Shown here: positions 10,973 through 24,317 of the stretch, piece after piece
Layout: each line of letters opens with the position of its first letter
Position numbering within the stretch: the first letter of the stretch is position 1
NCBI GenBank assembly: GCA_032622095.1
Contig: CP136069.1
Coordinates: forward strand, 107,598,278 to 107,662,277
Direction: 5' to 3'
Origin: Siphonodentalium dalli
Taxonomy: Eukaryota > Mollusca > Scaphopoda > Gadilida > Siphonodentaliidae
DNA length: 64,000 bases
The notes under the pieces: generated by a model
Seen by the model: only the letters and a program-made list of their open reading frames with translations
Told to the model about the DNA's origin: nothing
The model's database searches: none
Program-made: the position numbers and the translations under genes

Positions 10973-11519
10973 TCTCATATATATTTTGAAGACCTCTGTC
11001 TGTTTGTATGTATGTTTGTCTGTCATTTATACAAATCTACGATTCTCGACCGATCGGGACGAAACTTGGTACGTGTGTGTAGTTTGGCCAGGCGGTGGAC
11101 GTTGTCGTATTGGCGAGCCCGTGCAACGCCCGTGCAGCGCATGCGCAGACGAGATCTCGGAAACGGGTGGAGCTATCGACTTGAAATTTGCTATGTGAAT
11201 GTATCTTGCCCCGAATACGAATTTTATTGGGTCGCCGAGCCCGTGCAACGCCAGCTTCGCGCATGCGCAGACGAGATCTCGGAAACGGGTGGAGCTATCG
11301 ACTTGAAATTTGCTATGTGAATGTATCTTGCCCCGGATACGAATTTTATCTGGTCAACGAGCCCGTGCGACGCCAGCTTCACGCATGCGCAGACCAGATC
11401 TTGGAAACTGTTGGAGCTATCGACTTGAAATTTGCTATGTGAATGTATCTTGCCCCGGATACGAATTTTATCGGGTCGCCGAGCCTGTGCGACGCCAGCT
11501 TCGCGCAGGCGCAGATGAG

Positions 11520-11641
11520 ATCTCGGAAACGGGTGGAGCTATCGACTTGAAATTTGCTATGTGAATGTATCTTGCCCCGGATACGAATTTTATCTGGTCG
11601 ACGAGCCCGTGCGACGCCAGCTTCGCGCATGCGCAGACCAG
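11520..11641 (+). repeat. Representative 122-bp monomer
   Basis: Runs from 'atctcggaaacgggtgg' through 'gctatgtgaatgtatcttgcc', the subtype spot 'tatctggtcgacgagcccg', and 'gacgccagcttcgcgcatgcgcagaccag'. It contains about 14 CpG and the palindrome GCGCATGCGC. Since 122 is not a multiple of three, any reading frame shifts at each copy. Confidence 0.9.
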
Positions 11642-12537
11642 ATCTCGGAAACGGTTGGAGCTATCGACTTGAAATTTGCTATGTGAATGTATCTTGCCCC
11701 GGATACAAATTTTATCGGGTCGCCGAGCCCGTGCGACGCCAGCTTCGCGCATGCGCAGACCAGATCTCGGAAACGGGTGGAGCTATCGACTTGAAATTTG
11801 GTATGTGAATGTATCTTGCCCCGGATACGAATTTTAATCGGGTCCCGAGCCCGTGCGACGCAAGCTTCGCGCATGCGCAGACCAGATCTCGGAAACGGTT
11901 GGAGCTATCGACTTGAAATTTGCTATGTGAATGTATCTTGCTCCGGATACAAATTTTATCGGGTCGCCGAGCCCGTGCGACGCCAGCTTCGCGCATGCGC
12001 AGACCAGATCTCGGAAACGGGTGGAGCTATCGACTTGAAATTTGGTATGTGAATGTATCTTGCCACGGATACGAATTTTAATCGGGTCCCAAGCCCGTGC
12101 GACGCAAGCTTCGCGCATGCGCAGACAAGATCTCGGAAACGGGTAGAGCTATCGACTTGAAATTTGGTATGTGAATGTATCTTGCCCCGGATACAAATTT
12201 TATCAGGTCTCCGAGCCCGTGCGACGCCAGCTTCGCGCATGCACAGACGAGATCTCGGAAACGGGTGGAGCTATCGACTTGAAATTTGGTTGGTAAACAT
12301 TTACGAGTCTGTCTGTTGTCAAATCCATTTGTAATATTTTACTGCTATATTTTCAACTGGAAAATCATTTCGTCCGAATCTTATTTAGATGAACGACATA
12401 CAAAAGTCCATCTGTGATCTGAATCATCTTAAAAGTGTTCTAAAAACTTTTTCCAGAGCTATTGGGCGCTATTGTGTCGAAAATAGCTTGTTTTGAAGAA
12501 GGCGGTCATTTTCGATTTTGAGGAATATTTTAAGTTA

Positions 12538-15500
12538 TCTCATATATATTTTGAAGACCTCTGTCTGTTTGTATGTATGTTTGTCTGTCATTTATACAAA
12601 TCTACGATTCTCGACCGATCGGGACGAAACTTGGTACGTGTGTGTAGTTTGGCCAGGCGGTGGACGTTGTCGTATTGGCGAGCCCGTGCGGCGCCCGTGC
12701 AGCGCATGCGCAGACGAGATCTCGGAAACGGGTGGAGCTATCGACTTGAAATTTGCTATGTGAATGTATCTTGCCCCGAATACGAATTTTATTGGGTCGC
12801 CGAGCCCGTGCAACGCCAGCTTCGCGCATGCGCAGACGAGATCTCGGAAACGGGTGGAGCTATCGACTTGAAATTTGCTATGTGAATGTATCTTGCCCCG
12901 GATACAAATTTTATCTGGTCGACGAGCCCGTGCGACGCCAGCTTCACGCATGCGCAGACCAGATCTCGGAAACTGTTGGAGCTATCGACTTGAAATTTGC
13001 TATGTGAATGTATCTTGCCCCGGATACGAATTTTATCGGGTCGCCGAGCCCGTGCGACGCCAGCTTCGCGCAAGCGCAGATGAGATCTCGGAAACGGGTG
13101 GAGCTATCGACTTGAAATTTGCTATGTGAATGTATCTTGCCCCGGATACGAATTTTATCTGGTCGACGAGCCCGTGCGACGCCAGCTTCGCGCATGCGCA
13201 GACCAGATCTCGGAAACGGTTGGAGCTATCGACTTGAAATTTGCTATGTGAATGTATCTTGCCCCGGATACAAATTTTATCGGGTCGCCGAGCCCGTGCA
13301 ACGCCAGCTTCGCGCATGCGCAAACCAGATCTCAGAAACGGGTGGAGCTATCGACTTGAAATTTGGTATGTGAATGTATCTTGCCCCGGATACGAATTTT
13401 ATCGGGTCCCGAGCCCGTGCGACGCCAGCTTCGCGCATGCGCAGACAAGATCTCGGAAACGGGTAGAGCTATCGACTTGAAATTCGGTATGTGAATGTAT
13501 CTTGCCCCGGATACAAATTTTATCAGGTCTCCGAGCACGTGCGACGCCAGCTTCACGCATGCACAGACGAGATCTCGGAAACGGGTAGAGCTATCGACTT
13601 GAAATTTGGTATGTGAATGTATCTTGCCCCGGATACGAATTTTATCAGGTCTCCGAGCTCGTGCGACGCCAGCTTCGCGCATGCACAGACGAGATCTCGG
13701 AAACGGGTGGAGCTATCGACTTGAAATTTGGTTGGTAAACATTTACGAGTCTGTCTGTTGTCAAATCCATTTGTAATATTTTACTGCTATATTTTCAACT
13801 GGAAAATCATTTCGTCCGAATCTTATTTAGATGAACGACATACAAAAGTCCATCTGTGATCTGAATCATCTTAAAAGTGTTCTAAAAACTTTTTCCAGAG
13901 CTATTGGGCGCTATTGTGTCGAAAATAGCTTGTTTTGAAGAAGGCGGCCATTTTCGATTTTGAGGAATATTTTAAGTTATCTCATATATATTTTGAAGAC
14001 CTCTGTCTGTTTGTATGTATGTTTGTCTGTCATTTATACAAATCTACGATTCTCGACCGATCGGGACGAAACTTGGTACGTGTGTGTAGTTTGGCCAGGC
14101 GGTGGACGTTGTCGTATTGGCGAGCCTGTGCGGCGCACGTGCAGCGCATGCGCAGACGAGATCTCGGAAACGGGTGGAGCTATCGACTTGAAATTTGCTA
14201 TGTGAATGTATCTTGCCCCGGATACGAATTTTATCTGGTCGACGAGCCCGTGCGACGCCAGCTTCGCGCATGCGCAGACCAGATATCGGAAACGGGTGGA
14301 GCTATCGACTTGAAATTTGCTATGTGAATGTATCTTGCCCCGGATACGAATTTTATCGGGTCGCCGAGCCCGTGCGACGCCAGCTTCGCACATGCGCAGA
14401 CCAGATCTCGGAAACGGGTGGAGCTATCGACTTGAAATTTGGTATGTGAATGTATCTTGCCCCGGATACGAATTTTATCGGGTCCCGAGCCCGTGCGACG
14501 CAAGCTTCGCGCATGCGCAGACAAGATCTCGGAAACGGGTGGAGCTATCGACTTGAAATTTGCTATGTGAATGTATCTTGCCCCGGATACAAATTTTATC
14601 GGGTCGCCGAGCCCGTGCGACGCCAGCTTCGCGCATGCGCAGACCAGATCTCAGAAACGGGTGGAGCTATCGACTTGAAATTTGGTATGTGAATGTATCT
14701 TGCCCCGGATACGAATTTTAATCGGGTCCCGAGCCCGTGCGACGCAAGCTTCGCGCATGCGCAGACCAGATCTCGGAAACGGTTGGAGCTATCGACTTGA
14801 AATTTGCTATGTGAATGTATCTTGCTCCGGATACAAATTTTATCGGGTCGCCGAGCCCGTGCGACGCCAGCTTCGCGCATGCGCAGACCAGATCTCGGAA
14901 ACGGGTGGAGCTATCGACTTGAAATTTGGTATGTGAATGTATCTTGCCACGGATACGAATTTTAATCGGGTCCCAAGCCCGTGCGACGCAAGCTTCGCGC
15001 ATGCGCAGACAAGATCTCGGAAACGGGTAGAGCTATCGACTTGAAATTTGGTATGTGAATGTATCTTGCCCCGGATACAAATTTTATCAGGTCTCCGAGC
15101 CCGTGCGACGCCAGCTTCGCGCATGCACAGACGAGATCTCGGAAACGGGTGGAGCTATCGACTTGAAATTTGGTTGGTAAACATTTACGAGTCTGTCTGT
15201 TGTCAAATCCATTTGTAATATTTTACTGCTATATTTTCAACTGGAAAATCATTTCGTCCGAATCTTATTTAGATGAACGACATACAAAAGTCCATCTGTG
15301 ATCTGAATCATCTTAAAAGTGTTCTAAAAACTTTTTCCAGAGCTATTGGGCGCTATTGTGTCGAAAATAGCTTGTTTTGAAGAAGGCGGTCATTTTCGAT
15401 TTTGAGGAATATTTTAAGTTATCTCATATATATTTTGAAGACCTCTGTCTGTTTGTATGTATGTTTGTCTGTCATTTATACAAATCTACGATTCTCGACC

Positions 15501-18427
15501 GATCGGGACGAAACTTGGTACGTGTGTGTAGTTTGGCCAGGCGGTGGACGTTGTCGTATTGGCGAGCCCGTGCGGCGCCCGTGCAGCGCATGCGCAGACG
15601 AGATCTCGGAAACGGGTGGAGCTATCGACTTGAAATTTGCTATGTGAATGTATCTTGCCCCGAATACGAATTTTATTGGGTCGCCGAGCCCGTGCAACGC
15701 CAGCTTCGCGCATGCGCAGACGAGATCTCGGAAACGGGTGGAGCTATCGACTTGAAATTTGCTATGTGAATGTATCTTGCCCCGGATACAAATTTTATCT
15801 GGTCGACGAGCCCGTGCGACGCCAGCTTCACGCATGCGCAGACCAGATCTCGGAAACTGTTGGAGCTATCGACTTGAAATTTGCTATGTGAATGTATCTT
15901 GCCCCGGATACGAATTTTATCGGGTCGCCGAGCCCGTGCGACGCCAGCTTCGCGCAAGCGCAGATGAGATCTCGGAAACGGGTGGAGCTATCGACTTGAA
16001 ATTTGCTATGTGAATGTATCTTGCCCCGGATACGAATTTTATCTGGTCGACGAGCCCGTGCGACGCCAGCTTCGCGCATGCGCAGACCAGATCTCGGAAA
16101 CGGTTGGAGCTATCGACTTGAAATTTGCTATGTGAATGTATCTTGCCCCGGATACAAATTTTATCGGGTCGCCGAGCCCGTGCAACGCCAGCTTCGCGCA
16201 TGCGCAAACCAGATCTCAGAAACGGGTGGAGCTATCGACTTGAAATTTGGTATGTGAATGTATCTTGCCCCGGATACAAATTTTATCGGGTCCCGAGCCC
16301 GTGCGACGCCAGCTTCGCGCATGCGCAGACAAGATCTCGGAAACGGGTAGAGCTATCGACTTGAAATTCGGTATGTGAATGTATCTTGCCCCGGATACAA
16401 ATTTTATCAGGTCTCCGAGCACGTGCGACGCCAGCTTCACGCATGCACAGACGAGATCTCGGAAACGGGTAGAGCTATCGACTTGAAATTTGGTATGTGA
16501 ATGTATCTTGCCCCGGATACGAATTTTATCAGGTCTCCGAGCTCGTGCGACGCCAGCTTCGCGCATGCACAGACGAGATCTCGGAAACGGGTGGAGCTAT
16601 CGACTTGAAATTTGGTTGGTAAACATTTACGAGTCTGTCTGTTGTCAAATCCATTTGTAATATTTTACTGCTATATTTTCAACTGGAAAATCATTTCGTC
16701 CGAATCTTATTTAGATGAACGACATACAAAAGTCCATCTGTGATCTGAATCATCTTAAAAGTGTTCTAAAAACTTTTTCCAGAGCTATTGGGCGCTATTG
16801 TGTCGAAAATAGCTTGTTTTGAAGAAGGCGGCCATTTTCGATTTTGAGGAATATTTTAAGTTATCTCATATATATTTTGAAGACCTCTGTCTGTTTGTAT
16901 GTATGTTTGTCTGTCATTTATACAAATCTACGATTCTCGACCGATCGGGACGAAACTTGGTACGTGTGTGTAGTTTGGCCAGGCGGTGGACGTTGTCGTA
17001 TTGGCGAGCCTGTGCGGCGCACGTGCAGCGCATGCGCAGACGAGATCTCGGAAACGGGTGGAGCTATCGACTTGAAATTTGCTATGTGAATGTATCTTGC
17101 CCCGGATACGAATTTTATCTGGTCGACGAGCCCGTGCGACGCCAGCTTCGCGCATGCGCAGACCAGATATCGGAAACGGGTGGAGCTATCGACTTGAAAT
17201 TTGCTATGTGAATGTATCTTGCCCCGGATACGAATTTTATCGGGTCGCCGAGCCCGTGCGACGCCAGCTTCGCACATGCGCAGACCAGATCTCGGAAACG
17301 GGTGGAGCTATCGACTTGAAATTTGGTATGTGAATGTATCTTGCCCCGGATACGAATTTTATCGGGTCCCGAGCCCGTGCGACGCAAGCTTCGCGCATGC
17401 GCAGACAAGATCTCGGAAACGGGTGGAGCTATCGACTTGAAATTTGCTATGTGAATGTATCTTGCCCCGGATACGAATTTTATCTGGTCGACGAGCCCGT
17501 GCGACGCCAGCTTCGCGCATGCGCAGACCAGATCTCGGAAACGGTTGGAGCTATCGACTTGAAATTTGCTATGTGAATGTATCTTGCCCCGGATACAAAT
17601 TTTATCGGGTCGCCGAGCCCGTGCGACGCCAGCTTCGCGCATGCGCAGACCAGATCTCGGAAACGGGTGGAGCTATCGACTTGAAATTTGGTATGTGAAT
17701 GTATCTTGCCCCGGATACGAATTTTAATCGGGTCCCGAGCCCGTGCGACGCAAGCTTCGCGCATGCGCAGACCAGATCTCGGAAACGGTTGGAGCTATCG
17801 ACTTGAAATTTGCTATGTGAATGTATCTTGCTCCGGATACAAATTTTATCGGGTCGCCGAGCCCGTGCGACGCCAGCTTCGCGCATGCGCAGACCAGATC
17901 TCGGAAACGGGTGGAGCTATCGACTTGAAATTTGGTATGTGAATGTATCTTGCCACGGATACGAATTTTAATCGGGTCCCAAGCCCGTGCGACGCAAGCT
18001 TCGCGCATGCGCAGACAAGATCTCGGAAACGGGTAGAGCTATCGACTTGAAATTTGGTATGTGAATGTATCTTGCCCCGGATACAAATTTTATCAGGTCT
18101 CCGAGCCCGTGCGACGCCAGCTTCGCGCATGCACAGACGAGATCTCGGAAACGGGTGGAGCTATCGACTTGAAATTTGGTTGGTAAACATTTACGAGTCT
18201 GTCTGTTGTCAAATCCATTTGTAATATTTTACTGCTATATTTTCAACTGGAAAATCATTTCGTCCGAATCTTATTTAGATGAACGACATACAAAAGTCCA
18301 TCTGTGATCTGAATCATCTTAAAAGTGTTCTAAAAACTTTTTCCAGAGCTATTGGGCGCTATTGTGTCGAAAATAGCTTGTTTTGAAGAAGGCGGTCATT
18401 TTCGATTTTGAGGAATATTTTAAGTTA
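12538..18427 (+). repeat. 5,890-bp super-repeat, copy 1
   Basis: Four units of 1442, 1442, 1442 and 1564 bp. The next 5,890 bp repeat the same lengths, the same tcatt/ccatt linker alternation and the same private variants (for example gaat versus aaat before 'tttatcgggtccc', and the ninth-monomer insertion only in the fourth unit). Confidence 0.85.
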
Positions 18428-21400
18428 TCTCATATATATTTTGAAGACCTCTGTCTGTTTGTATGTATGTTTGTCTGTCATTTATACAAATCTACGATTC
18501 TCGACCGATCGGGACGAAACTTGGTACGTGTGTGTAGTTTGGCCAGGCAGTGGACGTTGTCGTATTGGCGAGCCCGTGCGGCGCCCGTGCAGCGCATGCG
18601 CAGACGAGATCTCGGAAACGGGTGGAGCTATCGACTTGAAATTTGCTATGTGAATGTATCTTGCCCCGAATACGAATTTTATTGGGTCGCCGAGCCCGTG
18701 CAACGCCAGCTTCGCGCATGCGCAGACGAGATCTCGGAAACGGGTGGAGCTATCGACTTGAAATTTGCTATGTGAATGTATCTTGCCCCGGATACAAATT
18801 TTATCTGGTCGACGAGCCCGTGCGACGCCAGCTTCACGCATGCGCAGACCAGATCTCGGAAACTGTTGGAGCTATCGACTTGAAATTTGCTATGTGAATG
18901 TATCTTGCCCCGGATACGAATTTTATCGGGTCGCCGAGCCCGTGCGACGCCAGCTTCGCGCAAGCGCAGATGAGATCTCGGAAACGGGTGGAGCTATCGA
19001 CTTGAAATTTGCTATGTGAATGTATCTTGCCCCGGATACGAATTTTATCTGGTCGACGAGCCCGTGCGACGCCAGCTTCGCGCATGCGCAGACCAGATCT
19101 CGGAAACGGTTGGAGCTATCGACTTGAAATTTGCTATGTGAATGTATCTTGCCCCGGATACAAATTTTATCGGGTCGCCGAGCCCGTGCAACGCCAGCTT
19201 CGCGCATGCGCAAACCAGATCTCAGAAACGGGTGGAGCTATCGACTTGAAATTTGGTATGTGAATGTATCTTGCCCCGGATACGAATTTTATCGGGTCCC
19301 GAGCCCGTGCGACGCCAGCTTCGCGCATGCGCAGACAAGATCTCGGAAACGGGTAGAGCTATCGACTTGAAATTCGGTATGTGAATGTATCTTGCCCCGG
19401 ATACAAATTTTATCAGGTCTCCGAGCACGTGCGACGCCAGCTTCACGCATGCACAGACGAGATCTCGGAAACGGGTAGAGCTATCGACTTGAAATTTGGT
19501 ATGTGAATGTATCTTGCCCCGGATACGAATTTTATCAGGTCTCCGAGCTCGTGCGACGCCAGCTTCGCGCATGCACAGACGAGATCTCGGAAACGGGTGG
19601 AGCTATCGACTTGAAATTTGGTTGGTAAACATTTACGAGTCTGTCTGTTGTCAAATCCATTTGTAATATTTTACTGCTATATTTTCAACTGGAAAATCAT
19701 TTCGTCCGAATCTTATTTAGATGAACGACATACAAAAGTCCATCTGTGATCTGAATCATCTTAAAAGTGTTCTAAAAACTTTTTCCAGAGCTATTGGGCG
19801 CTATTGTGTCGAAAATAGCTTGTTTTGAAGAAGGCGGCCATTTTCGATTTTGAGGAATATTTTAAGTTATCTCATATATATTTTGAAGACCTCTGTCTGT
19901 TTGTATGTATGTTTGTCTGTCATTTATACAAATCTACGATTCTCGACCGATCGGGACGAAACTTGGTACGTGTGTGTAGTTTGGCCAGGCGGTGGACGTT
20001 GTCGTATTGGCGAGCCTGTGCGGCGCACGTGCAGCGCATGCGCAGACGAGATCTCGGAAACGGGTGGAGCTATCGACTTGAAATTTGCTATGTGAATGTA
20101 TCTTGCCCCGGATACGAATTTTATCTGGTCGACGAGCCCGTGCGACGCCAGCTTCGCGCATGCGCAGACCAGATATCGGAAACGGGTGGAGCTATCGACT
20201 TGAAATTTGCTATGTGAATGTATCTTGCCCCGGATACGAATTTTATCGGGTCGCCGAGCCCGTGCGACGCCAGCTTCGCACATGCGCAGACCAGATCTCG
20301 GAAACGGGTGGAGCTATCGACTTGAAATTTGGTATGTGAATGTATCTTGCCCCGGATACGAATTTTATCGGGTCCCGAGCCCGTGCGACGCAAGCTTCGC
20401 GCATGCGCAGACAAGATCTCGGAAACGGGTGGAGCTATCGACTTGAAATTTGCTATGTGAATGTATCTTGCCCCGGATACAAATTTTATCGGGTCGCCGA
20501 GCCCGTGCGACGCCAGCTTCGCGCATGCGCAGACCAGATCTCAGAAACGGGTGGAGCTATCGACTTGAAATTTGGTATGTGAATGTATCTTGCCCCGGAT
20601 ACGAATTTTAATCGGGTCCCGAGCCCGTGCGACGCAAGCTTCGCGCATGCGCAGACCAGATCTCGGAAACGGTTGGAGCTATCGACTTGAAATTTGCTAT
20701 GTGAATGTATCTTGCTCCGGATACAAATTTTATCGGGTCGCCGAGCCCGTGCGACGCCAGCTTCGCGCATGCGCAGACCAGATCTCGGAAACGGGTGGAG
20801 CTATCGACTTGAAATTTGGTATGTGAATGTATCTTGCCACGGATACGAATTTTAATCGGGTCCCAAGCCCGTGCGACGCAAGCTTCGCGCATGCGCAGAC
20901 AAGATCTCGGAAACGGGTAGAGCTATCGACTTGAAATTTGGTATGTGAATGTATCTTGCCCCGGATACAAATTTTATCAGGTCTCCGAGCCCGTGCGACG
21001 CCAGCTTCGCGCATGCACAGACGAGATCTCGGAAACGGGTGGAGCTATCGACTTGAAATTTGGTTGGTAAACATTTACGAGTCTGTCTGTTGTCAAATCC
21101 ATTTGTAATATTTTACTGCTATATTTTCAACTGGAAAATCATTTCGTCCGAATCTTATTTAGATGAACGACATACAAAAGTCCATCTGTGATCTGAATCA
21201 TCTTAAAAGTGTTCTAAAAACTTTTTCCAGAGCTATTGGGCGCTATTGTGTCGAAAATAGCTTGTTTTGAAGAAGGCGGTCATTTTCGATTTTGAGGAAT
21301 ATTTTAAGTTATCTCATATATATTTTGAAGACCTCTGTCTGTTTGTATGTATGTTTGTCTGTCATTTATACAAATCTACGATTCTCGACCGATCGGGACG

Positions 21401-24317
21401 AAACTTGGTACGTGTGTGTAGTTTGGCCAGGCGGTGGACGTTGTCGTATTGGCGAGCCCGTGCGGCGCCCGTGCAGCGCATGCGCAGACGAGATCTCGGA
21501 AACGGGTGGAGCTATCGACTTGAAATTTGCTATGTGAATGTATCTTGCCCCGAATACGAATTTTATTGGGTCGCCGAGCCCGTGCAACGCCAGCTTCGCG
21601 CATGCGCAGACGAGATCTCGGAAACGGGTGGAGCTATCGACTTGAAATTTGCTATGTGAATGTATCTTGCCCCGGATACAAATTTTATCTGGTCGACGAG
21701 CCCGTGCGACGCCAGCTTCACGCATGCGCAGACCAGATCTCGGAAACTGTTGGAGCTATCGACTTGAAATTTGCTATGTGAATGTATCTTGCCCCGGATA
21801 CGAATTTTATCGGGTCGCCGAGCCCGTGCGACGCCAGCTTCGCGCAAGCGCAGATGAGATCTCGGAAACGGGTGGAGCTATCGACTTGAAATTTGCTATG
21901 TGAATGTATCTTGCCCCGGATACGAATTTTATCTGGTCGACGAGCCCGTGCGACGCCAGCTTCGCGCATGCGCAGACCAGATCTCGGAAACGGTTGGAGC
22001 TATCGACTTGAAATTTGCTATGTGAATGTATCTTGCCCCGGATACAAATTTTATCGGGTCGCCGAGCCCGTGCAACGCCAGCTTCGCGCATGCGCAAACC
22101 AGATCTCAGAAACGGGTGGAGCTATCGACTTGAAATTTGGTATGTGAATGTATCTTGCCCCGGATACAAATTTTATCGGGTCCCGAGCCCGTGCGACGCC
22201 AGCTTCGCGCATGCGCAGACAAGATCTCGGAAACGGGTAGAGCTATCGACTTGAAATTCGGTATGTGAATGTATCTTGCCCCGGATACAAATTTTATCAG
22301 GTCTCCGAGCACGTGCGACGCCAGCTTCACGCATGCACAGACGAGATCTCGGAAACGGGTAGAGCTATCGACTTGAAATTTGGTATGTGAATGTATCTTG
22401 CCCCGGATACGAATTTTATCAGGTCTCCGAGCTCGTGCGACGCCAGCTTCGCGCATGCACAGACGAGATCTCGGAAACGGGTGGAGCTATCGACTTGAAA
22501 TTTGGTTGGTAAACATTTACGAGTCTGTCTGTTGTCAAATCCATTTGTAATATTTTACTGCTATATTTTCAACTGGAAAATCATTTCGTCCGAATCTTAT
22601 TTAGATGAACGACATACAAAAGTCCATCTGTGATCTGAATCATCTTAAAAGTGTTCTAAAAACTTTTTCCAGAGCTATTGGGCGCTATTGTGTCGAAAAT
22701 AGCTTGTTTTGAAGAAGGCGGCCATTTTCGATTTTGAGGAATATTTTAAGTTATCTCATATATATTTTGAAGACCTCTGTCTGTTTGTATGTATGTTTGT
22801 CTGTCATTTATACAAATCTACGATTCTCGACCGATCGGGACGAAACTTGGTACGTGTGTGTAGTTTGGCCAGGCGGTGGACGTTGTCGTATTGGCGAGCC
22901 TGTGCGGCGCACGTGCAGCGCATGCGCAGACGAGATCTCGGAAACGGGTGGAGCTATCGACTTGAAATTTGCTATGTGAATGTATCTTGCCCCGGATACG
23001 AATTTTATCTGGTCGACGAGCCCGTGCGACGCCAGCTTCGCGCATGCGCAGACCAGATATCGGAAACGGGTGGAGCTATCGACTTGAAATTTGCTATGTG
23101 AATGTATCTTGCCCCGGATACGAATTTTATCGGGTCGCCGAGCCCGTGCGACGCCAGCTTCGCACATGCGCAGACCAGATCTCGGAAACGGGTGGAGCTA
23201 TCGACTTGAAATTTGGTATGTGAATGTATCTTGCCCCGGATACGAATTTTATCGGGTCCCGAGCCCGTGCGACGCAAGCTTCGCGCATGCGCAGACAAGA
23301 TCTCGGAAACGGGTGGAGCTATCGACTTGAAATTTGCTATGTGAATGTATCTTGCCCCGGATACGAATTTTATCTGGTCGACGAGCCCGTGCGACGCCAG
23401 CTTCGCGCATGCGCAGACCAGATCTCGGAAACGGTTGGAGCTATCGACTTGAAATTTGCTATGTGAATGTATCTTGCCCCGGATACAAATTTTATCGGGT
23501 CGCCGAGCCCGTGCGACGCCAGCTTCGCGCATGCGCAGACCAGATCTCGGAAACGGGTGGAGCTATCGACTTGAAATTTGGTATGTGAATGTATCTTGCC
23601 CCGGATACGAATTTTAATCGGGTCCCGAGCCCGTGCGACGCAAGCTTCGCGCATGCGCAGACCAGATCTCGGAAACGGTTGGAGCTATCGACTTGAAATT
23701 TGCTATGTGAATGTATCTTGCTCCGGATACAAATTTTATCGGGTCGCCGAGCCCGTGCGACGCCAGCTTCGCGCATGCGCAGACCAGATCTCGGAAACGG
23801 GTGGAGCTATCGACTTGAAATTTGGTATGTGAATGTATCTTGCCACGGATACGAATTTTAATCGGGTCCCAAGCCCGTGCGACGCAAGCTTCGCGCATGC
23901 GCAGACAAGATCTCGGAAACGGGTAGAGCTATCGACTTGAAATTTGGTATGTGAATGTATCTTGCCCCGGATACAAATTTTATCAGGTCTCCGAGCCCGT
24001 GCGACGCCAGCTTCGCGCATGCACAGACGAGATCTCGGAAACGGGTGGAGCTATCGACTTGAAATTTGGTTGGTAAACATTTACGAGTCTGTCTGTTGTC
24101 AAATCCATTTGTAATATTTTACTGCTATATTTTCAACTGGAAAATCATTTCGTCCGAATCTTATTTAGATGAACGACATACAAAAGTCCATCTGTGATCT
24201 GAATCATCTTAAAAGTGTTCTAAAAACTTTTTCCAGAGCTATTGGGCGCTATTGTGTCGAAAATAGCTTGTTTTGAAGAAGGCGGTCATTTTCGATTTTG
24301 AGGAATATTTTAAGTTA
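18428..24317 (+). repeat. 5,890-bp super-repeat, copy 2
   Basis: Same four-unit layout as copy 1. A private change, 'ggccaggcagtgg' for 'ggccaggcggtgg' near 18545, is shared with the unit starting at 24318, which opens an incomplete third copy. That third copy leaves the pattern at its second unit, which is of the nine-monomer type and lacks 11 bp near 25918. Confidence 0.85.

Noticed and set aside
11520-11641. CENP-B box in the monomer
   Set aside because: The best candidate around 'ctcggaaacggg' does not fit the TTCG(N)4A(N)2CGGG spacing.
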